Positions 59,804 to 64,000 of a stretch of DNA of 64,000 nt are shown in pieces. Numbering within the stretch: the first letter of the stretch is position 1; the number at the start of each line of letters is the position of its first letter. The DNA comes from Corynebacterium sp. CNCTC7651. Its GTDB lineage: Bacteria; Actinomycetota; Actinomycetes; Mycobacteriales; Mycobacteriaceae. The translations under genes and the position numbers were made by a program. Under the pieces are notes generated by a model. That model saw only the letters and a list, made by a program, of their open reading frames with translations. It did no database searches and had not been told where the DNA came from. The DNA lies in contig NZ_CP071246.1 in the NCBI RefSeq assembly GCF_021496665.1, positions 1,550,001-1,614,000 on the forward strand. Direction: 5' to 3'.

Positions 59804-61492
59804 ATGGCCAACACCCCAGAGAAGCACCTCGAGGTTGAGCTCAAGCTTGCCGTCGATGAGCAGACCAGCGTCCCCGACCTGGCGCAGCTGCCCGGCGTCG
59901 CCTCCATGCTGGGTACCGAGCAGCACAATCTGTCTGCTATTTATTACGACACCAAGGATCTGCGCCTCACCCGCCAGAAGATCACTTTGCGCCGCCGCAC
60001 CGGCGGGTCCGACGACGGCTGGCACATGAAGATCCCCGCAGGCGACGGCCGCCGCGAGCTGCGTGTCCCACTGGATGATCCGGCGCAGGTGCCGAATGAG
60101 CTGCTGGAGCAGGTCCGCGCCATCGTGCGCACGGAGCCGCTCGAGCCGATCGCGCAGGTGGACAACCGCCGCGTGGAATCCAAACTGGCCGGCGAGAACG
60201 GCGAGCCGGTGGCGGAGTTTTGCGACGATCACGTCACCGCCTGGTCCCTCCTCCCCGGCGGCCAGCGCACGTCCTGGCGCGAGTGGGAGCTGGAGCTCGA
60301 TGAATCCGTCGCCGGCACCGAGGAAGGCGCGAGCATCATTCGCCAGGCAACCTCGTTCCTGATTGCCTCCGGCGCGCGCAAGTCCTCCTCCCCGTCCAAG
60401 CTCTCCACCGCGCTGGGCGACAGCATCCACACCGCGCCGAAGCCGCCGCACATGCAGTCCGACAACGTCGACGAGGACTCCCCCGCCGCCGCCGTGGTGG
60501 AGGCCCTGCGCGTGCAGCGCGACCAGATCGTGGAGTGGGACCCGCGCGTGCGTGCCGACGAATTCGATTCCGTCCACCAGCTCCGCGTAGCCACCCGCGA
60601 GATGCGCTCCCTGCTGGAGACCTTCGAGGGCATCCTCGAGGGCGATGAGCTGCAGCACCTCGAGGAGGAACTCAAGGAAACCGCCGCGGTGCTGGGCGTC
60701 GCGCGCGATGCGGAGGTCGTCGAGGAGCGCTTCCTCGAGCTCCTCGACACCGACGAGAGCGGGCTTATCGACGACACCACGCGGAGCCACATCGAAAACG
60801 ACATGCGCGCGGATTATGAAGCGGCGCACGCGGAGATCGTCGAGATGCTGAACTCCGAGCGCTTCCTCACCATGCTGGACAACATCGACGAGCTGCTGGC
60901 GAACCCGCCGGTCGCGCTCGGCGAGGACAGCGACGGCGACGGCGACGGCGAGACCGCCGAGGCAGATGCTGAGGGCGACGGCGAGGCCGAGGACGGCGAG
61001 GACGCCAAGGACGGCAAGGACACCAAGCCCGAGAAGAGCGCGAAGCAGCTCAAGAAGGAATCCCGCGAGATCATGCTTGAGCACCTGGAGAAGGCCTTCA
61101 AGAAGGTGAACAAGCGCGACAAGCTGGTGGACGAGTACTACCACGACACGGACCTGCCGCTGCACGACCGCGAGGAATACGTCCACGACGTACGCAAGGC
61201 CGTAAAGAAGCTGCGCTACGCCACCTCGGCCGCGCAGCAGGCCGGCATCAAGACTGGCCGCCTGGCCAAGGCCGCCAAGGCCATGCAGACCGTACTGGGT
61301 GATTTCCAGGATGCCGTCACCTCACGCGACCGCATCCTGCGCCTTGCCGGCGAGGCCCGCGAGCGCGGCGAGGACACCTTTGCGTACGGCGTGCTTTACC
61401 AGCGCGAACTTGACCGCGGCAACAAGGCTTTCGCGGGTTACGACGAAGCCATGCGCGAGCTCAAGAAGGCCTTCAAGAAGGTCAAGGCCTAA
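59804..61492 (+). CDS. CYTH and CHAD domain protein
   Basis: 562 aa. The N-terminal CYTH domain (about 5-200) has the HLEVELKLAVDEQ start and acidic/basic tunnel residues (TLRRRTGGSDDGWHMKI). The CHAD domain (about 225-560) has conserved histidines in VHQLRVATREMRSLLETF and DREEYVHDVRKAVKKLRYA. An acidic insertion (about 375-410, GEDSDGDGDGETAEADAEG) splits the CHAD region. CYTH proteins hydrolyse or bind triphosphates and CHAD domains bind polyphosphate, so a polyphosphate-linked role is likely. ATG has AAGGAG 8 nt upstream. It contains a dispersed 11-mer (60763). Confidence 0.92.
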   Translation: MANTPEKHLEVELKLAVDEQTSVPDLAQLPGVASMLGTEQHNLSAIYYDTKDLRLTRQKITLRRRTGGSDDGWHMKIPAGDGRRELRVPLDDPAQVPNELLEQVRAIVRTEPLEPIAQVDNRRVESKLAGENGEPVAEFCDDHVTAWSLLPGGQRTSWREWELELDESVAGTEEGASIIRQATSFLIASGARKSSSPSKLSTALGDSIHTAPKPPHMQSDNVDEDSPAAAVVEALRVQRDQIVEWDPRVRADEFDSVHQLRVATREMRSLLETFEGILEGDELQHLEEELKETAAVLGVARDAEVVEERFLELLDTDESGLIDDTTRSHIENDMRADYEAAHAEIVEMLNSERFLTMLDNIDELLANPPVALGEDSDGDGDGETAEADAEGDGEAEDGEDAKDGKDTKPEKSAKQLKKESREIMLEHLEKAFKKVNKRDKLVDEYYHDTDLPLHDREEYVHDVRKAVKKLRYATSAAQQAGIKTGRLAKAAKAMQTVLGDFQDAVTSRDRILRLAGEARERGEDTFAYGVLYQRELDRGNKAFAGYDEAMRELKKAFKKVKA

Positions 61493-61536
61493 GCACAGGC
61501 GCGCGGGTGAGGCTGGGCCAACCTGGCCCAGCCTGC

Positions 61537-63816
61537 CTAAGCGCTGCGCAGGGCCGCGATCGGCGGGATGGCCGCGGCCCGGCGCGCAGGCACGATCGCT
61601 GCCGCGCCGGCGGCGGCCAGCAACCCAATAAGCAGCAGCGCAAGGCGCGCCCACGGAATCTGAACGACCACGTGCAGCTGCTCCCCACCCAGCAGCGCGC
61701 GCGAGCCCGCCGCGCCAGCAACAATCCCGCACGCCAGGCCGATCGCCGCGCCGCTGGCGGCGAGCAACTGCGTCTCAGCAAGAATGCCGCGCATCACCTG
61801 CACCTTCGTCGCACCCAGCGCCCGCAGCAGGCCGATCTCCCGACGCCGTTCAACGACGGCAAGCGCCACGTTATTCGCCAACCCGACTAGCGCAATCAGC
61901 AGTGAGACCAGCAGAAACGCCACGCCAATACGCACGTACCCCTGTAATTCCTCGTTGGTCCCCTCCCGCTGCAGCGCGGGACTACTCAGCGCGGCAATGC
62001 CCGGCACCCGCGCCAGCGCGTCCATGCCCACGCTCGGACTCACCCCCGGGGCGAGTTTGACCCAGACGGATTGGGAGGGAGCGTCGAAAAGCGCAATATC
62101 GCTCCGGTTCAGCACGCCCATCAGCGGCGCGCCCTCAACCACCTGGATGGAAAACACGCGCGTCACCCCTGGTTGGTGGAGGGCAACGCTTGTCGACGCC
62201 GCACGCCCAGCCGTTTGCGGAGTCGGCGGCAGGATGATCGTGCCCGGCGTGGGTTCGGCAATCGCGGTGTCGGTGCGGAGCACGCCGCCAAGCTGCGGAT
62301 TCCACGCCGCGACGGTCATCGGCCCTTCGGTGTCGGCGAAGGACGCATCCAGCACCAGATCCGTCACCGCCGCGGCCGCCTCCACCTCCGGCAATTCGGC
62401 GATAGTCGCAGCGAGCGCCCCCGCATCGCCGTTCGGCGTGACCACGACATCCGTCGGCGTCGCGCCCTCCACCGCCTCCGACAACGTGGCCTGGGCGGAC
62501 GCGCCGCCCACCAGCAACGCCGCCGTCAGCGTGGCACCGATCCACACCGCGGCCGCCGTCGCCCCGGAACGCCCCGGGTGCCGCGCCAGCTGGGCGACCG
62601 CCTGCCGCCCCTCCGGCCCGCTCACTCGGGCCATCTGCTTTGCGACGAACGTAAACACCGACCCCGCAGCCGAACCCGTCGCTTCGACATCGGCAGCTCG
62701 CAACGCTTGGAGCGGCGAGACTCGTGTGGCCGCGTAGGCGGGGCGCAGGGCCGCAAGGACGCTGGGCACCACCCCGGCCGCGAGGCCAACCGCCACAAGG
62801 CCGGCCCAAAAACCCGGTCGCGCGGCACCGGCGGGCAGGCCCCGCAGCACCGCTGCACCCGCAAGAACGCCGAGGGCGATGCCGCCGAGCGCGCCGATCA
62901 CCCCGGCGCGCAGCGCGTTGGAGGTCAGGAGCCAGAAGACTTGGCGCCGCAACGCACCGATGCTGCGCAGCAGCGCGATCTCCCGGGTGCTGCGCGCGAG
63001 CTGGAGCTGGTAGTTGTTCCCGATCACCACAAACGCCGCGAGCAGGGACACCGCGCTGAGCAGCTTGAGGGCTAGGGCGATGGTCCGCGTGCCGACGGCA
63101 TAGTTCGACGCGTTCGCAGCAACGTATGCCTCGCTCGCCATAACGCTCGCCCCCGCGCCAGACGCTGCCACGAGCTCATCAACCGCGGCAAAGACCTCCC
63201 CTGCGTCGCCCTCCGCGGCCACCAGCAGCGTCGTACTCCCCTCAACGCCAAGCAAGCGCTGGGCTGTGGGCAGGTCAGACAGCAGCGTGGGCAGGCTCGG
63301 TTCTTCGGTAGCACCCAGAGCCGCGGTCGCAATGCCAGCGATCGTGACGTGCTCCGCCTCGCCGCCGTACCCCTCCACTTCGATCTGGGCGCCGACGGGA
63401 TAGCGCGTGGGTTTGCCGGGGACCTCCACAAGCAGCGCCTCGGATTCACCGGCGGGCAGGTGCCCGTCGGTGATGGTGAGCAGGGAAGCGTCGATAAGCA
63501 CTTGCACCCCGACGGCGGTCGGCGGCTCGGTGCGGGTGACCGCGATGCCCGCCGCTTGCTCAGTGACGCCGCGGACGCCCGGGAGGCCGCGGATGCCCTC
63601 GGCGAGCGAGGGCCGCAACCCGACCTCGCTGCTCGCTGAGGTGACAACCACAGACGCGTCGCCGATAGACGTGCGAACGGCGCGCTCCATCTCGGCCCGA
63701 ATGCCGTGCTGGATCAGGAAGGTGAAGCTGACCAGCGCGGTTGCCAAGAGGACGGCGATAACTGTCGCCGGAGAAAGCCGTGTGGTGTTGCGCAGGCGCC
63801 CGCCTGCAGGATGCAT
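61537..63816 (-). CDS. FtsX-type ABC transporter permease
   Basis: 759 aa. Two FtsX-like domains: one around the central helices (LALKLLSAVSLLAAFVVIG with TREIALLRSIGALRRQVF) and one at the C-terminus (FLLVSLLIALVGLANNVAL with RREIGLLRALGATKVQVM). Long extracytoplasmic segments lie between an N-terminal helix (TVIAVLLATALVSFTFLI) and the domain helices. This is the MacB/LolCE-like export permease architecture. No ABC ATPase gene lies inside the window on either side. The ATG at 63814 is chosen because it precedes the first helix with a short basic N-terminus; the frame runs up to 63930 but would overlap the upstream gene. Substrate unknown. Confidence 0.85.
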   Translation of the reverse strand: MHPAGGRLRNTTRLSPATVIAVLLATALVSFTFLIQHGIRAEMERAVRTSIGDASVVVTSASSEVGLRPSLAEGIRGLPGVRGVTEQAAGIAVTRTEPPTAVGVQVLIDASLLTITDGHLPAGESEALLVEVPGKPTRYPVGAQIEVEGYGGEAEHVTIAGIATAALGATEEPSLPTLLSDLPTAQRLLGVEGSTTLLVAAEGDAGEVFAAVDELVAASGAGASVMASEAYVAANASNYAVGTRTIALALKLLSAVSLLAAFVVIGNNYQLQLARSTREIALLRSIGALRRQVFWLLTSNALRAGVIGALGGIALGVLAGAAVLRGLPAGAARPGFWAGLVAVGLAAGVVPSVLAALRPAYAATRVSPLQALRAADVEATGSAAGSVFTFVAKQMARVSGPEGRQAVAQLARHPGRSGATAAAVWIGATLTAALLVGGASAQATLSEAVEGATPTDVVVTPNGDAGALAATIAELPEVEAAAAVTDLVLDASFADTEGPMTVAAWNPQLGGVLRTDTAIAEPTPGTIILPPTPQTAGRAASTSVALHQPGVTRVFSIQVVEGAPLMGVLNRSDIALFDAPSQSVWVKLAPGVSPSVGMDALARVPGIAALSSPALQREGTNEELQGYVRIGVAFLLVSLLIALVGLANNVALAVVERRREIGLLRALGATKVQVMRGILAETQLLAASGAAIGLACGIVAGAAGSRALLGGEQLHVVVQIPWARLALLLIGLLAAAGAAAIVPARRAAAIPPIAALRSA

Positions 63817-63838
63817 GCCGCTGCCCCTGCGCCGCGGC

Positions 63839-64000
63839 CTACTTCTCGTCCTTCTCCCAAGACGGGGTGGCACCCCAGTTGTCGTCGGCCTCATCGATCG
63901 CGTCGGCGCGCTTGGTGCGCTCCTTGGCAATCGCGATGGCGTGCTCCGCCTCCTCGCGGGTGTCGTACGGGCCCATGCGGTTGTCCCAGGATTCGACCTT
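63839..64000 (-). CDS. C-terminal end of a SPOR-like conserved corynebacterial protein (partial)
   Basis: The gene enters from the right edge; 53 residues are visible, ending KVESWDNRMGPYDTREEAEH ... DDNWGATPSWEKDEK and TAG at 63839-63841. The MGPYDTREEAEHAIAIAKER pattern is that of small corynebacterial SPOR-like proteins. Its stop lies 22 nt before the permease ATG, so the two could be co-transcribed. Confidence 0.65.
   Translation of the reverse strand, partial: KVESWDNRMGPYDTREEAEHAIAIAKERTKRADAIDEADDNWGATPSWEKDEK

Overview
The window is about 64 kb of high-GC DNA with the gene order of the Mycobacteriales cell-wall, respiration and nitrogen-assimilation region. It corresponds to the stretch running from rsmH/mraZ to glnE/glnA2 in Mycobacterium tuberculosis (roughly Rv2165c to Rv2222c) and to the equivalent block of Corynebacterium glutamicum. 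A corynebacterial host is indicated by several features: an LtsA-type asparagine synthetase; a cytochrome bcc-aa3 module with a two-heme QcrC and an unlinked ctaD; PimB' next to a ROK glucokinase; tandem NlpC/P60 endopeptidases, one behind a c-di-AMP riboswitch; and thrC lying close to glnE. Species-level assignment is not possible from sequence reading alone.

Layout. 1-2.8 kb: start of rsmH, mraZ with its operator, DUF3040, a HEPN-like protein and a GNAT acetyltransferase. 2.8-8.7 kb: polyprenyl diphosphate synthase, a PknL-linked DNA-binding protein, PknL, class II DAHP synthase, a 3'-exoribonuclease, a small membrane protein and an acyltransferase. 8.7-12.7 kb: glucokinase, PimB' and two NlpC/P60 hydrolases. 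13.3-19.6 kb: qcrB-qcrA-qcrC-ctaE and ctaF-ctaC. 20-28.4 kb: asnB, an S41-type protein, an A-type Fe-S carrier, DUF3043, a CobT-like protein, ilvE, pepA. 28.5-40.8 kb: a lipoyl-centred block (three-lipoyl E2, gcvP remnant, gcvT, gcvH, lipB, lipA) with a DhaK-DhaL kinase and an ornithine-cyclodeaminase-family gene inserted. 40.9-59.5 kb: glnA1 to glnE-glnA2, the variable part of the window. 59.8-64 kb: a CYTH-CHAD protein, an FtsX-type permease and a truncated last gene.

How the genes fit together. LipB and LipA make the lipoyl groups that E2 and GcvH carry. GcvP, the decarboxylase these would serve in the glycine cleavage system, is broken. GlnE adenylylates GlnA1, which has the target tyrosine, while GlnA2 lacks it. 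QcrCAB plus CtaC/E/F form the respiratory supercomplex apart from CtaD. PknL and the divergent HTH protein form a known kinase-substrate pair in M. tuberculosis.

The most unusual content is: (i) a GC-poorer, translationally coupled two-gene module of a PIN-domain protein and an unrecognised 263-aa partner right after glnA1; (ii) an 11-base sequence GCTTWTCGACG that I find 21 times on both strands, in genes and between them; (iii) a membrane protein with a long Q/W/G/P-rich prion-like repeat; (iv) five length-changing lesions (gcvP, a ThrE-like gene, a TDT-family transporter, a Nudix gene and an unknown membrane protein), two of them exact tandem duplications of 88 and 61 bp; (v) many genes with a -10-like TANNNT hexamer exactly 7 nt before the start codon, the signature of leaderless mRNAs; (vi) nested intergenic hairpins near 49.1 and 59.6 kb that share a core. 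No tRNA, rRNA, CRISPR array, insertion sequence or origin was seen.
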